The translations under genes and the position numbers were made by a program. From Geodermatophilus ruber (lineage in GTDB: Bacteria > Actinomycetota > Actinomycetes > Mycobacteriales > Geodermatophilaceae), in the NCBI RefSeq assembly GCF_900114385.1, contig NZ_FOSW01000009.1, positions 158,871 to 222,870 on the forward strand: DNA of 64,000 nt, given 5' to 3'. The notes below the pieces were generated by a model that was not told the origin of the DNA, made no database searches, and saw only the letters and a list, made by a program, of their open reading frames with translations. Shown here piece by piece: positions 12,534 to 20,913 of this stretch. The stretch's first letter is position 1, and the number at the start of each line of letters is the position of its first letter.

Positions 12534-13958
12534 TCAGGCCGACCGGCGTCGCGTGAGGTCCTCGGTGGCCTGGACCTCGTCCTTCGGGCCGCCGCTCTTG
12601 GAGATGGAGAAGTGCGGGCCGAGCTGCTCCAGGGCCAGCCGCCCGTAGACCTGCTGCTGGGTGGCCACGCGCTGGGAGCGGTTGGGGCCGAGGAAGCTGA
12701 CCACCCAGTGCAGCACCGCGGTGAGCCGGCTGCGGAAGCCGACGATGTACATGAGGTGCACGACCAGCCACAGCACCCAGGCGATGAAGCCCTCGAACTT
12801 CAGCTTGCCGATCTCGGCGACGGCGGAGTACCGCGAGATCGTCGCCATCGACCCCTTGTCGAAGTACCGGAACGGGCCCTTTGGCGCCTTGCCCGCCAGC
12901 CGGCGCTTGATCGCCTCGGCGGCGTACCTGCCGCCCTGGATGGCCACCTGCGCCACGCCGGGCAGCCGATCCAGGCTCATCATGTCGCCGACCACGTGCA
13001 CCTCGGGGTGGCCGGGCAGGGTGAGGTCGGGCTGCACCGCGACGCGGCCGGCCCGGTCGATCTCGGCGCCGGACTGCTCGGCGAGCTGCTTGCCCAGCGG
13101 GCTGGCCTGGACGCCGGCGGCCCAGATCTTGGTGGCGGCCTGGATCCGGCGGGCCTGTCCGTCGGCGTCCTTGACCTCGATGCCGTCTGCGTCGACGTCG
13201 GTGACCATCGCGCCCAGCTGCACCTCGACGCCGATCTTGTTGAGCTGGCGGCGGGCGCGGTCGCCGAGCTTCTCGCCGAAGGACGGGAGCACGGCAGGGG
13301 CGGCGTCGAGCAGGATCACCCGCGCCTGGGTGGGGTCGATGGTGCGGAAGTCGCGGCGCAGCGTGCGGTGGGCCAGCTCGGCGATCTGCCCGGCCATCTC
13401 CACACCGGTGGGGCCGGCGCCGACGACGACGAAGGTGAGCAGCCGATCGATCTCGGCCGGGTCGGTGGCCAGCTCGGCCAGCTCGAACGCGCCGAAGATC
13501 CGGCCGCGCAGCTCCAGGGCGTCGTCGACGCTCTTCATCCCGGGGGCGAACTCGGCGAACCGGTCGTTGCCGAAGTAGGACTGCCCCGCACCCGCGGCCA
13601 CGACCAGCTCGTCGTAGGGGTGCACCGTGGAGCGGCCCAGGATCGTCGAGGTGACCGTCCGGTTGGCCAGGTCGATGTCGGTGACCTCGCCGAGCACCAC
13701 CCGGGCGTTCTCCTGGCCGCGCAGCACCTCGCGGGTGGCCGGCGCGATCTCGCCCTCGGACAGGATGCCGGTGGCCACTTGGTACAGCAGCGGCTGGAAC
13801 AGGTGGTGGCTGGTCTTCCCGATGACGGTGACGTCGACCGGCGCCCGCTTGAGCGCCTTGGCGGTGAACAGCCCGCCGAAGCCGGAACCGATGATGACGA
13901 CCCTCGGCCGCCCGGACGTGGTGGTTCCGGCGGGGGCGCTCGCAGGTGATGTCGTCAT
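12534..13958 (-). CDS. ndh: Type II NADH dehydrogenase
   Basis: A 474-residue FAD-dependent oxidoreductase. The FAD-binding motif VVIIGSGFGGL is at the N-terminus and the NADH-binding motif VVVGAGPTGVEMAG sits in the middle; GDMMSLDRLPGVAQVAIQGG is the usual third FAD contact. A hydrophobic segment (FIAWVLWLVVHLMYIVGF) near the C-terminus is the membrane-association region typical of NDH-2. The enzyme passes electrons from NADH to menaquinone without pumping protons. I start at ATG 13958 with GGGAG upstream; an earlier in-frame start would add 21 residues. The gene is monocistronic. Confidence 0.9.
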   Translation of the reverse strand: MTTSPASAPAGTTTSGRPRVVIIGSGFGGLFTAKALKRAPVDVTVIGKTSHHLFQPLLYQVATGILSEGEIAPATREVLRGQENARVVLGEVTDIDLANRTVTSTILGRSTVHPYDELVVAAGAGQSYFGNDRFAEFAPGMKSVDDALELRGRIFGAFELAELATDPAEIDRLLTFVVVGAGPTGVEMAGQIAELAHRTLRRDFRTIDPTQARVILLDAAPAVLPSFGEKLGDRARRQLNKIGVEVQLGAMVTDVDADGIEVKDADGQARRIQAATKIWAAGVQASPLGKQLAEQSGAEIDRAGRVAVQPDLTLPGHPEVHVVGDMMSLDRLPGVAQVAIQGGRYAAEAIKRRLAGKAPKGPFRYFDKGSMATISRYSAVAEIGKLKFEGFIAWVLWLVVHLMYIVGFRSRLTAVLHWVVSFLGPNRSQRVATQQQVYGRLALEQLGPHFSISKSGGPKDEVQATEDLTRRRSA

Positions 13959-14101
13959 GATGAATGAGTCTCCCACTCCGGCTTTCCCGGGCCCGAGGGG
14001 CTCCGGTGCGATCCAGGACACAGCGGGGATCCCCTACCCGCAGACGCCCAGGTCACTCGGCCGTCGGTGGGCGAGCGCCGGTGCACGCGGGGCCGGGCGC
14101 C

Positions 14102-17100
14102 TCACCCGTCGGGGGGTGGCGGGCCCGCGGGAGCGGGCACGGCCGCCCGCCGGAGGGCAGCCAGGCGGGGCAGCAGCGCCGAGGTCAGCGTGGCACCCCC
14201 CGCGCAGCCGACGACGATCGCCCAGCCGACCGGGCCCAGCGGGGTGCAGTCGAAGAACCGGCTGATCCCGGGCAGCTGGATGATCGTGGCCAGCACCGCC
14301 GCCGAGCCGAGGCCGGCGCCGAGCACCAGGGGATCGCGCCCGCTGAGCAGCAGCGTCTGCCCGAGCTCGGCGCCCACGAGCGCGGCCAGCCCCACGGTGC
14401 CGGCGCGCCGGGGCGTGCCGCTGAACCGGGCGAGCTGCCAGGCCAGCAGGGCCGCGGCGCTGGTCACCGCCCCCCGGGCGGCGATGTCGTGCAGCAGTGG
14501 CCGGCCCAGCGACGGCGGGTCCTCGGCGAGCAGGGCCGCGCGCGCGGCCGGCTCGACGGGGGTGGGCGCCAGCGCCAGGGCCATCGAGGGCAGCAGGTCG
14601 GTGAACATGTTGACCACCAGGAACTGCCGGGTGCTGATCGGGGCCCGCCCGGCCAGCGCCGTGCCCACCAGCGTGAACGCCAGCTCCCCGGCGTTCCCCC
14701 CGAGCAGCACCGCCACCCCGTCCCGGACCCGCCGCCACATCGCCCGCCCCTCGACGACGGCGTCGATCACCAGGCCGACGTCGGGCTCGGTGAACACCAG
14801 GTCCGCGGCGCTGCGGGCCGAGGTGGAGCCCCGGGCGGCCATCCCGATCCCGACGTCGGCCATGCGGATCGCCGCGGCGTCGTTGGCGCCGTCCCCCGCC
14901 ATGGCCACCACCGCGCCGCCGTCGCGCAGCGCCGCCACGATCTGCAGCTTCTGCTCGGGGGACACCCGGGCGAACACCGACGCCCGGCCCACCCGCTCGG
15001 TGCGGGCGGCCGCGCCGAGCGCGCTCAGCTCGGGACCGGTGACCACCTCGCCGGCCGGGATGCCCAGGCCCGTGGCGATGGCCCGCGCGGTGACCGGGTG
15101 GTCCCCGGTGATCATGACGGCGCGGATGCCGGCCTGCTGCAGGGCCGCGACCGTGCCGGCCGCCTGCGGGCGCGGGGCGTCGGCCAGGCCGAGGAAACCC
15201 AGCAGGGTGAGGTCACCGAGCTCGGCGACCTCCTCGGCCGGGAACGGGTCGCTGCCGTTGCCCACGTTGCGGCGGGCGACGGCCAGCACCCGCAGGCCCT
15301 GGCCGGCCAGGGCGTGCACCGCCGCGGCGGCCCGCGCCCGGCCGGCCGGGTCGAGCGGCCGCTTGCCCCGGTCGTCGCGGACGGAGCTGCACCGCGGGAG
15401 CATCACCTCGGGAGCGCCCTTGACCACGAGCCGGACCTTCGTCGGCGTGCGGCCGACGGCGGCGGAGTACTTGCGCTCGCTGTGGAAGGGGATCTCGGCG
15501 AGCTCCTCCCACGCGGCGTCCAGCTGATCGCCCAGGATGCCGCGGGCGGCGTCGAGGACGGCCTGGTCCGTGGCGTGCCGCGGGGCGTGCGGACCGTCGG
15601 GCTGCGGCGTGGCCAGCGCGGCGGCCCGCAGCACCCGCCGGGCCGGTGGGGCGTCGGGGGAGCGCTCGCCGGCGGGGTCGGCGACCCGCACCAGTCGCAG
15701 CCGGCCCTCGGTGAGGGTGCCGGTCTTGTCGAAGCAGACGGTGTCGACCCGGCCCAGCGCCTCCACCGTCCGGGAGGCCCGGACGAGCACGCCGTGCTGG
15801 GACAGCCGGCGGGCCGCGCCCAGCTGGGCGACGCTGGCCATGAGCGGCAGCCCCTCGGGCACGGCGGCGACGGCGACGGCGACCCCCGAGGCGATCGCCG
15901 TCCGCAGCGTCCCCCCGCGCAGGAGCGCCATGCCGGTCACCGCCGCGCCGCCGAGGAACGTGGCCGGGATCCCCCGCCGGGTGAGCTCCTCCAGGCGGGC
16001 CTGCATGCCGACCGGGAACCCGGCGCGGCCGGCCAGGGCCAGGGCGCGGCCGGCCTCGGTGGCGGCGCCGACGGCGACGACCACCGCGCGGCCGGTCCCG
16101 GCCACCACCGTCGTGCCCTCGTAGACCATGCAGGCGCGGTCCTGCAGCTCGGCGCCGGGCGTGGCCGCCGGGTGCTTGCCGACGGCGGTGGACTCGCCGG
16201 TCAGGGTGGCCTCGTCGACCTCGAGGTCCTCGACGAGGAGGAGCCGCCCGTCGGCGGGGACGACGTCGCCGGCCCGGAGGTCGACCACGTGGCCCGGGCG
16301 CAGCAGGGCGGCCGACACGGTGCGCACCCGGCGCCCCCCGCCGCGTGCCCGCGCGGCGGGGTCCGGCCCGGCGCCGTCGGGGGCGACGACCCGCGCGGGC
16401 AGCCGCTGCCCGAGCAGCAGCGTGCGCACGGCCCGGTCCGCGCGCATCCGCTGCATGCCGCTGATCACCGCGCTGGCGGCCAGCACGCCGCCGACCAGGA
16501 CCGAGTCCGTGGGGGAGCCGATGACGGCCGACGCGGCCGCGCCGGTGGCCAGCACCGGGGTCAGCGGGTCGGCGAGCTCGGCGCGGACGTTCGCGGCCAG
16601 CGTGCCCGCCGACCGCACGGCCTTCATCAGCGGCGGCGTCGGGCGCGCCCGGTCGCCGTCCGCGGGGGGCGGCCCCGGGTCGGGCAACCGCCCGAGCACC
16701 TCCGCGGCGTCGAGGGCGTGCCAGTGCGTGTGCGGCACCGGCTCCGGCGGGGGCCGCCGGTCGACGAGGCGGGCCGCGCGCGCCCCCGTGACCAGTGCCC
16801 CGGCCGCGGCCACGGTGACGGGGAGGGCGCTGCCGGCCCGACGGCCCACGGCGAGGAGCAGGCCGCTGAGGAAGGAGCCGCTCATGGCCAGCCGCACGCC
16901 GCGCTCGCTCACCTCGCGGGCCGCCGGGACCGCGGCGAGCAGCCGGGGCAGCTCCTGCAGCGAGGGGCCGCAGAGCAGGTCCGCCGCCCACGGCGCCCGG
17001 CCGGCCCCCGAGATCACCCCGATGCCGACGTCGGCGGCGTCGAGCGCGGCCTCGTCGCTGCCGATCACGGCCACCACCTGGCCGGCGGCCTGGAGCCGGC

Positions 17101-18613
17101 GCACCTGACCGCGCAGCCAGGCGGGGTCTGCGGTCCCGCCGCGGAGCACCTCGTCGGCCCGGCTGCCCAGATGGGCTGCCGCCGGGGCCTCGGTGAGCAC
17201 GAGCCGCAGCCCGGCGGTCCGGACGGCGGACAGCAGGGCGTCGGCGAGGGGGTCCAGCTCCCGCCCGACGAGGACCTCGCCGGCGGGCCGGCCCCCGAGG
17301 AGCAGCCGCCACCGGGTGAGCGCCGCCCGGCCCTGCCCCGCGCCCACGTCGTCCCCGGCGGCCACGAGCGCGACGTCGCCGGCCGCGGTCCCGGGGCGGG
17401 CGTCCAGCAGCCGCTGCGCGACGCGCCACACCCGCTCGCGGGGCCAGCCGTCGAGGGGGTCGGCGTCCACGACCAGCGGCCGCTCGACGTGCAGCACCGC
17501 GCTCTCGACCACCGCGGTGGTGAGCCGGTCGAGCCGGTGCAGGACCCGGGGATCGAGGCGCACGACGCCCCGGCGAGACAACGCCACGGTGAGGACGGAG
17601 GCGAAGGAGTCCCGGGCCGTGGGAGCGGCCCGGGGGACGCCGGTGAGCAGCGTCCGGCCGGCGAGGTCGGGATCGGCGGTCAGCCCCGCGACGGCGCCGG
17701 CGGCGGCCAGCGATGCGGCCGCGGCACGGCGCTCCAGCCGCTCCACCGGGCCGGCCGGCAGGGGCAGCGGCCGCGGATCGGGCGGCAGCGGGGCCGGCCG
17801 CCGGGGGGCGCCCAGCTCGGGGCCGCGCCGCGCCCGGACCTCCTCGGCCGCCTGCCGGGCCCGCCGGACCAGGCCGCGCTGCGCGGTGTCCAGCAGCAGC
17901 GGGGGCGCGTTGCCGGCCAGGGCGTGGACGGTCGGGGCGGCCAGGGCCAGCGCGAGCTCGGTGCGGGGAGCCCCCAGGACGCGCACGAGACCACCGCGCA
18001 GCCACGGCTGGTGCTCGACCAGGGCCACCAGCGCCGCCGTGCTCGTGGGGAGGGTGGGGATCCGCGCCAGCCGCGCCGCGGCGGCGACCGAGAGCCCCAG
18101 CAGGTCGGCGACCAGCGCCGTGGTGTCGACGTCCGGGGTGCCGGCGTCCGGCGGGCCCCGGCCGGTCCGGCCGGCCGGGGCCCCGGCGGGGCGTTCCGCC
18201 GCCGGTGCCCGCTCCGCCGCCGGTGCCGGTCGTGCGTCCTCGACGCCGTCCAGGGCGGCGGCGAGGTCGGCGGCGGTGAGCAGCTCGGGCCGGTAACGGA
18301 CGGCGACCCGGCCGGTGGGGGCGTCCGGCCGGACGGTGGTGACCCCGTCGAGCCCGGCCAGCGCGGCGCGGGCCGCGCGCATGCCGCGGGTGGGGTCGCC
18401 GCCGGCGGGGGAGCGCACCTCCAGGACCGCCCAGCCGCCTGCCGCCCACACCTGCCGCCCGTCGCCGGCACCGGTCAGGGCGCGCACCGTCGTGCGGGGC
18501 AGGGCGGCGAGGTCCCCGGCCAGCCGGCCGGAGGAGGTCACCGCCTGGGAGGTGAGCGCCAGGGAGGCCTGCAGTGACCTGCGGAGGAGGGCCGTGGCCT
18601 GTCCCAGCGCCAT
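14102..18613 (-). CDS. CtpI-like P-type cation ATPase (1503 aa) with long N-terminal extension
   Basis: A very large P-type ATPase. The last 860 residues have all core motifs: LTGES (actuator), VPEGLP in the membrane helix, phosphorylation site DKTGTLTE (Asp962), KGAPE (nucleotide domain), TGDHPVTA and GDGAND. VPEGLP rather than CPC argues against a heavy-metal P1B pump; it resembles Ca/Mg/Mn-type pumps, and the overall layout is that of mycobacterial CtpI. About 640 residues precede the core, with HMA-like and degenerate phosphatase-like stretches. GAAGGAGG before the ATG at 18613 fixes the start. GDGAND is followed by AAA, lacking the usual Pro. The transported ion is unknown. Confidence 0.85.
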   Translation of the reverse strand: MALGQATALLRRSLQASLALTSQAVTSSGRLAGDLAALPRTTVRALTGAGDGRQVWAAGGWAVLEVRSPAGGDPTRGMRAARAALAGLDGVTTVRPDAPTGRVAVRYRPELLTAADLAAALDGVEDARPAPAAERAPAAERPAGAPAGRTGRGPPDAGTPDVDTTALVADLLGLSVAAAARLARIPTLPTSTAALVALVEHQPWLRGGLVRVLGAPRTELALALAAPTVHALAGNAPPLLLDTAQRGLVRRARQAAEEVRARRGPELGAPRRPAPLPPDPRPLPLPAGPVERLERRAAAASLAAAGAVAGLTADPDLAGRTLLTGVPRAAPTARDSFASVLTVALSRRGVVRLDPRVLHRLDRLTTAVVESAVLHVERPLVVDADPLDGWPRERVWRVAQRLLDARPGTAAGDVALVAAGDDVGAGQGRAALTRWRLLLGGRPAGEVLVGRELDPLADALLSAVRTAGLRLVLTEAPAAAHLGSRADEVLRGGTADPAWLRGQVRRLQAAGQVVAVIGSDEAALDAADVGIGVISGAGRAPWAADLLCGPSLQELPRLLAAVPAAREVSERGVRLAMSGSFLSGLLLAVGRRAGSALPVTVAAAGALVTGARAARLVDRRPPPEPVPHTHWHALDAAEVLGRLPDPGPPPADGDRARPTPPLMKAVRSAGTLAANVRAELADPLTPVLATGAAASAVIGSPTDSVLVGGVLAASAVISGMQRMRADRAVRTLLLGQRLPARVVAPDGAGPDPAARARGGGRRVRTVSAALLRPGHVVDLRAGDVVPADGRLLLVEDLEVDEATLTGESTAVGKHPAATPGAELQDRACMVYEGTTVVAGTGRAVVVAVGAATEAGRALALAGRAGFPVGMQARLEELTRRGIPATFLGGAAVTGMALLRGGTLRTAIASGVAVAVAAVPEGLPLMASVAQLGAARRLSQHGVLVRASRTVEALGRVDTVCFDKTGTLTEGRLRLVRVADPAGERSPDAPPARRVLRAAALATPQPDGPHAPRHATDQAVLDAARGILGDQLDAAWEELAEIPFHSERKYSAAVGRTPTKVRLVVKGAPEVMLPRCSSVRDDRGKRPLDPAGRARAAAAVHALAGQGLRVLAVARRNVGNGSDPFPAEEVAELGDLTLLGFLGLADAPRPQAAGTVAALQQAGIRAVMITGDHPVTARAIATGLGIPAGEVVTGPELSALGAAARTERVGRASVFARVSPEQKLQIVAALRDGGAVVAMAGDGANDAAAIRMADVGIGMAARGSTSARSAADLVFTEPDVGLVIDAVVEGRAMWRRVRDGVAVLLGGNAGELAFTLVGTALAGRAPISTRQFLVVNMFTDLLPSMALALAPTPVEPAARAALLAEDPPSLGRPLLHDIAARGAVTSAAALLAWQLARFSGTPRRAGTVGLAALVGAELGQTLLLSGRDPLVLGAGLGSAAVLATIIQLPGISRFFDCTPLGPVGWAIVVGCAGGATLTSALLPRLAALRRAAVPAPAGPPPPDG

Positions 18614-18770
18614 CCCGCCCTCCTTCGTGCCGCGACGCAGTCGCGAGGAGCGGCCCGGAGGCGGGCCGACCGCACCGGCGCGGCCGCGCGGGAGCGGGCC
18701 GCAGGTCTCCCATCGTGGCACGCTCGGCGGACCGTGCCAGGACGAGAGGCCCGCGGCCCCGCGGCGGCGC

Positions 18771-18875
18771 TCAGGCGGTGGGCACGCCCAGTACCCGCCT
18801 GATCCCGGCGACGAGGAGGGCGACCAGCGCGGCACCGACGGCCTCGGTCAGCAGGGTGAGCAGGATCTGGGACAT
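18771..18875 (-). CDS. 34-residue single-span membrane micropeptide upstream of the P-type ATPase
   Basis: An ATG at 18875 has GAGGAG five to six bases before it, a better site than many annotated genes here. The product is 34 residues: a polar start, one hydrophobic helix (about residues 4-26, SQILLTLLTEAVGAALVALL), then Arg-Arg and a short tail. It lies 157 bases upstream of the P-type ATPase gene on the same strand. Small single-span proteins are known partners of P-type ATPases (KdpF with Kdp, sarcolipin-like peptides in eukaryotes), so a modulatory role is possible but purely inferred. It could also be an unrelated small protein. Confidence 0.55.
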   Translation of the reverse strand: MSQILLTLLTEAVGAALVALLVAGIRRVLGVPTA

Positions 18876-18988
18876 TGGCGGCTCCTCGACGGATGGACGG
18901 GCCTCGCCGATGGTCGTGGCGATCCGCTGCCGGCAGGAGGCGGGCGGGCGTCGCCGGGGTGAACAGCGGGCGACGGATCCGCGCGGGC

Positions 18989-19013
18989 CCCCCCTTACGG
19001 TGAAAGTGTGATG
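18989..19013 (+). repeat. Left 25-bp inverted repeat of the TnpB element
   Basis: Begins with six C then TTACGGTGAAAGTGTGATG. It is exactly the reverse complement of 20465-20489. It lies beyond the 3' end of tnpB. Confidence 0.9.
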
Positions 19014-19140
19014 GCTGCCCATCGCATTCATCCCGCAAGCGCCCCTGGCCGGGGCGTCCAGTGCTTACGCCACGCCGAGGCGTGGCCGGCTGGTTCCTGC
19101 TTCACCGGGCAGCACCGCCGCGACCGGGACGGCCGCGGCT
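18989..19140 (-). ncRNA. Candidate omega-RNA region at the tnpB 3' end
   Basis: In IS200/IS605-type elements the guide (omega/reRNA) is made from the tnpB 3' end through the right end of the element, with the guide in flanking DNA. Here that region includes the end of tnpB (19065), a hairpin CGCCCC/GGGGCG at 19040-19056 and the left inverted repeat. The boundaries are assumed from family knowledge; no transcript is visible in sequence. Confidence 0.3.
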
Positions 19141-20429
19141 GACACCCACCCTCCACAGGCATGCCGAACAGGTTCGGCTGACGGGCCGCCCGGGTGGCGG
19201 TCCCCGGCCCGGGTCACGCACGGGCAGATCCCGAGCGTGTGCTCGCCCCAGGCGGCGAGGTTGGCCGCGGCGTTCACGTCCCGATCGGCCACATGGCCGC
19301 AGGACTCGTCACCGCAGTGGAATGTGCGCTCGGCGAGGGTGAGCTTGGGTCTCACCGCACCACACGCCGAGCACGTCTTCGAGGACGCGAACCAGCGGTC
19401 CGCGACGATGAGCTGCCCGCCGTGGCGGGCCGCTTTGTAGGCCAGCTGCCGGGCCAGCTCGGCCCAGCCCTGATCCCCGATCGCGGCCGCGAGGGACCGG
19501 TTGGCCATCAGGTTCTTCGTCGTCAGGTCCTCGACGACCACGACGCCGTGCTCGCGGGCCAGGGTTGCGGTGAACGGGTGCAGCGCATCGGCCCGGACCG
19601 AGGCCGCCTTCGCATGCGCTCTCCCGAGGCGGGCGACGGCCTTGCGCCGGTTCGCCGAACCCCTCTGCGCCCGGGAGACGGCCCGCTGCAGGTGCTTGAC
19701 GTGGCGCAGCCGGTCGCGCAGCGCCCGCGACGCCGGCAACTGCGCGGCGACCTGCCCGTCCGCGGTGGCGACGACGGCCGCGGTCTTCACCCCGCGGTCC
19801 ACCCCGACCACCGGGCCGGCCGGTGGCGCGTGCTGTTCGGCCGGGATACGGACCTCGCGCGTGTAGTTCACGGTGGCGTACCAGCGGCCGTCGGAGTGCC
19901 GGCTCACAGTGACGTGCTGCACGGTCGCATGGCCACGGCGCAACAGCCGGCGCAGCTTCGCCTGCTGCGGGCAGGCGGCGATGCGCACCCAGCCGTACTT
20001 CGCCAGCCGCACCCGCCCGGCCTCCAGCGCCAGCCCGTCGCGGACGGTGAACCGCGCCCGGTCCCGATGGCGGGCCTTGAACCGCGGAAACCGCCGCTGC
20101 CCGGCCAGGAACGCCTGGTGGGCGTTGGCCGCGTCGCGCAGCGCGTACCGGAACGTCCACGTCGAATGCTCACCCGCCCACGGCGCCACCCCGGGCCGCT
20201 CAGCGGTCCACAGCTTGCCCAGGGTGAAGTAGCTCAACGGCCGGACCCGGTCCGGCTTCTCGACGCCGTAGCTGGCCTCCGCCTGCCACTGGTCGGCGTT
20301 CGCCTTGATCCTCGCCACCGCCCAGTTCCACGCGAACCGGCGGGCACCCGCGGCGCGCAGCAACATGCCAGCCTGGACGTCGGTCACGTCCAGCCGCACC
20401 CGCACCGCACCGTGGCCCACGCGGGCCAT
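19065..20429 (-). CDS. tnpB: TnpB RNA-guided nuclease (IS605 OrfB family)
   Basis: The 454-residue protein is a complete TnpB. RuvC catalytic residues are present: Asp211 (VVGVDRGVKT), Glu300 (VVVVEDLTTKNL) and Asp384 (ADRDVNAAAN). The zinc-ribbon cysteines are Cys353, Cys356, Cys372 and Cys377 (CSACG ... HCGDESC). The N-terminal recognition region includes a typical FAWNWAVARIKA helix. TnpB proteins are RNA-guided DNA endonucleases that keep the element in place after transposition. About 60 residues follow the zinc ribbon, longer than many homologues. The ATG at 20429 has no clear ribosome-binding site. With an intact triad it could be active; whether the element can move without TnpA is unknown. 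Confidence 0.9.
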   Translation of the reverse strand: MARVGHGAVRVRLDVTDVQAGMLLRAAGARRFAWNWAVARIKANADQWQAEASYGVEKPDRVRPLSYFTLGKLWTAERPGVAPWAGEHSTWTFRYALRDAANAHQAFLAGQRRFPRFKARHRDRARFTVRDGLALEAGRVRLAKYGWVRIAACPQQAKLRRLLRRGHATVQHVTVSRHSDGRWYATVNYTREVRIPAEQHAPPAGPVVGVDRGVKTAAVVATADGQVAAQLPASRALRDRLRHVKHLQRAVSRAQRGSANRRKAVARLGRAHAKAASVRADALHPFTATLAREHGVVVVEDLTTKNLMANRSLAAAIGDQGWAELARQLAYKAARHGGQLIVADRWFASSKTCSACGAVRPKLTLAERTFHCGDESCGHVADRDVNAAANLAAWGEHTLGICPCVTRAGDRHPGGPSAEPVRHACGGWVSAAAVPVAAVLPGEAGTSRPRLGVA

Positions 20430-20464
20430 CGTGCAGGTCAGGTCGGACAGATTCAGGGAACCCG

Positions 20465-20489
20465 CATCACACTTTCACCGTAAGGGGGG
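20465..20489 (-). repeat. Right 25-bp inverted repeat of the TnpB element
   Basis: Perfect reverse complement of the left repeat at 18989-19013. It lies 35 bases upstream of the tnpB start codon and may overlap its promoter. Confidence 0.9.
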
Positions 20490-20490
20490 C

Positions 20491-20913
20491 TCAGCGGGCG
20501 GTGCGCCGGCCGACGGTGAGCGCGGCGAGCGCGCCGAGGACGACGATGCCGGCGATCTCCGCCCAGAACGACTCCCACCACAGCGTGGCCGAGGTGGTCT
20601 CGATGAAGCCGAACAGGCCGACGGTGGTCGACAGGACCAGGGCCGCGAGGGAGCCGGCCGCGAACGCGACCCCCAGCGCGGCCGCCCACGGCAGGAGCCG
20701 GGGCGGGGCGACCAGCACGAGCAGCGCGCCGCCGGCGCCGAGGACCGTCTGCACCAGGAACGCCGGGCCGATCACCTCGATGCCGCTGTACCCCTGCTGC
20801 CAGAGGTAGCCGTGGATGAGCGCGATCGCGGCCAGCAGCGCTGCTCCGAGCAGCCGCAGGAGCGCGATCGCCACCCCGGACCGCGGGCGGCGCACGACCG
20901 TGCCGGTGCTCAC
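20491..20913 (-). CDS. Four-span membrane protein, partner of the cupredoxin
   Basis: A 140-residue hydrophobic protein with four predicted membrane helices (around residues 14-30, 45-65, 75-95 and 112-132) and charged loops. I start at the GTG at 20913, which overlaps the stop of the upstream cupredoxin gene (GTGA), so the two are co-translated. No catalytic motif is recognised. Similar small membrane proteins accompany cupredoxin-like lipoproteins in actinobacteria, which hints at a role in copper handling or electron transfer. The TnpB element is inserted right after its stop codon and may have replaced its terminator. Confidence 0.72.
   Translation of the reverse strand: MSTGTVVRRPRSGVAIALLRLLGAALLAAIALIHGYLWQQGYSGIEVIGPAFLVQTVLGAGGALLVLVAPPRLLPWAAALGVAFAAGSLAALVLSTTVGLFGFIETTSATLWWESFWAEIAGIVVLGALAALTVGRRTAR

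Larger units (their letters stand above)
18989..20489 (-). mobile_element. TnpB-only insertion element bounded by 25-bp inverted repeats
   Basis: A 1.5-kb unit holding one tnpB gene lies between two perfect 25-bp inverted copies (18989-19013 and 20465-20489). No tnpA (Y1 transposase or serine recombinase) is inside or next to it. The right end sits one base from the stop codon of a membrane-protein gene and the left end is 113 bases upstream of the micropeptide gene, so no gene appears to be broken. There is no obvious target duplication. The tetranucleotide TTAC lies inside each repeat. Confidence 0.75.

Noticed and set aside
13964..18577. A 1537-residue open frame opposite the P-type ATPase
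   Set aside because: Low-complexity antisense reading; the minus-strand frame has all P-type ATPase motifs.
18989..20489. Possible hidden tnpA within the TnpB element
   Set aside because: No Y1 HUH-type or serine recombinase motif is found on either strand; all other frames in the unit are shadows of tnpB.
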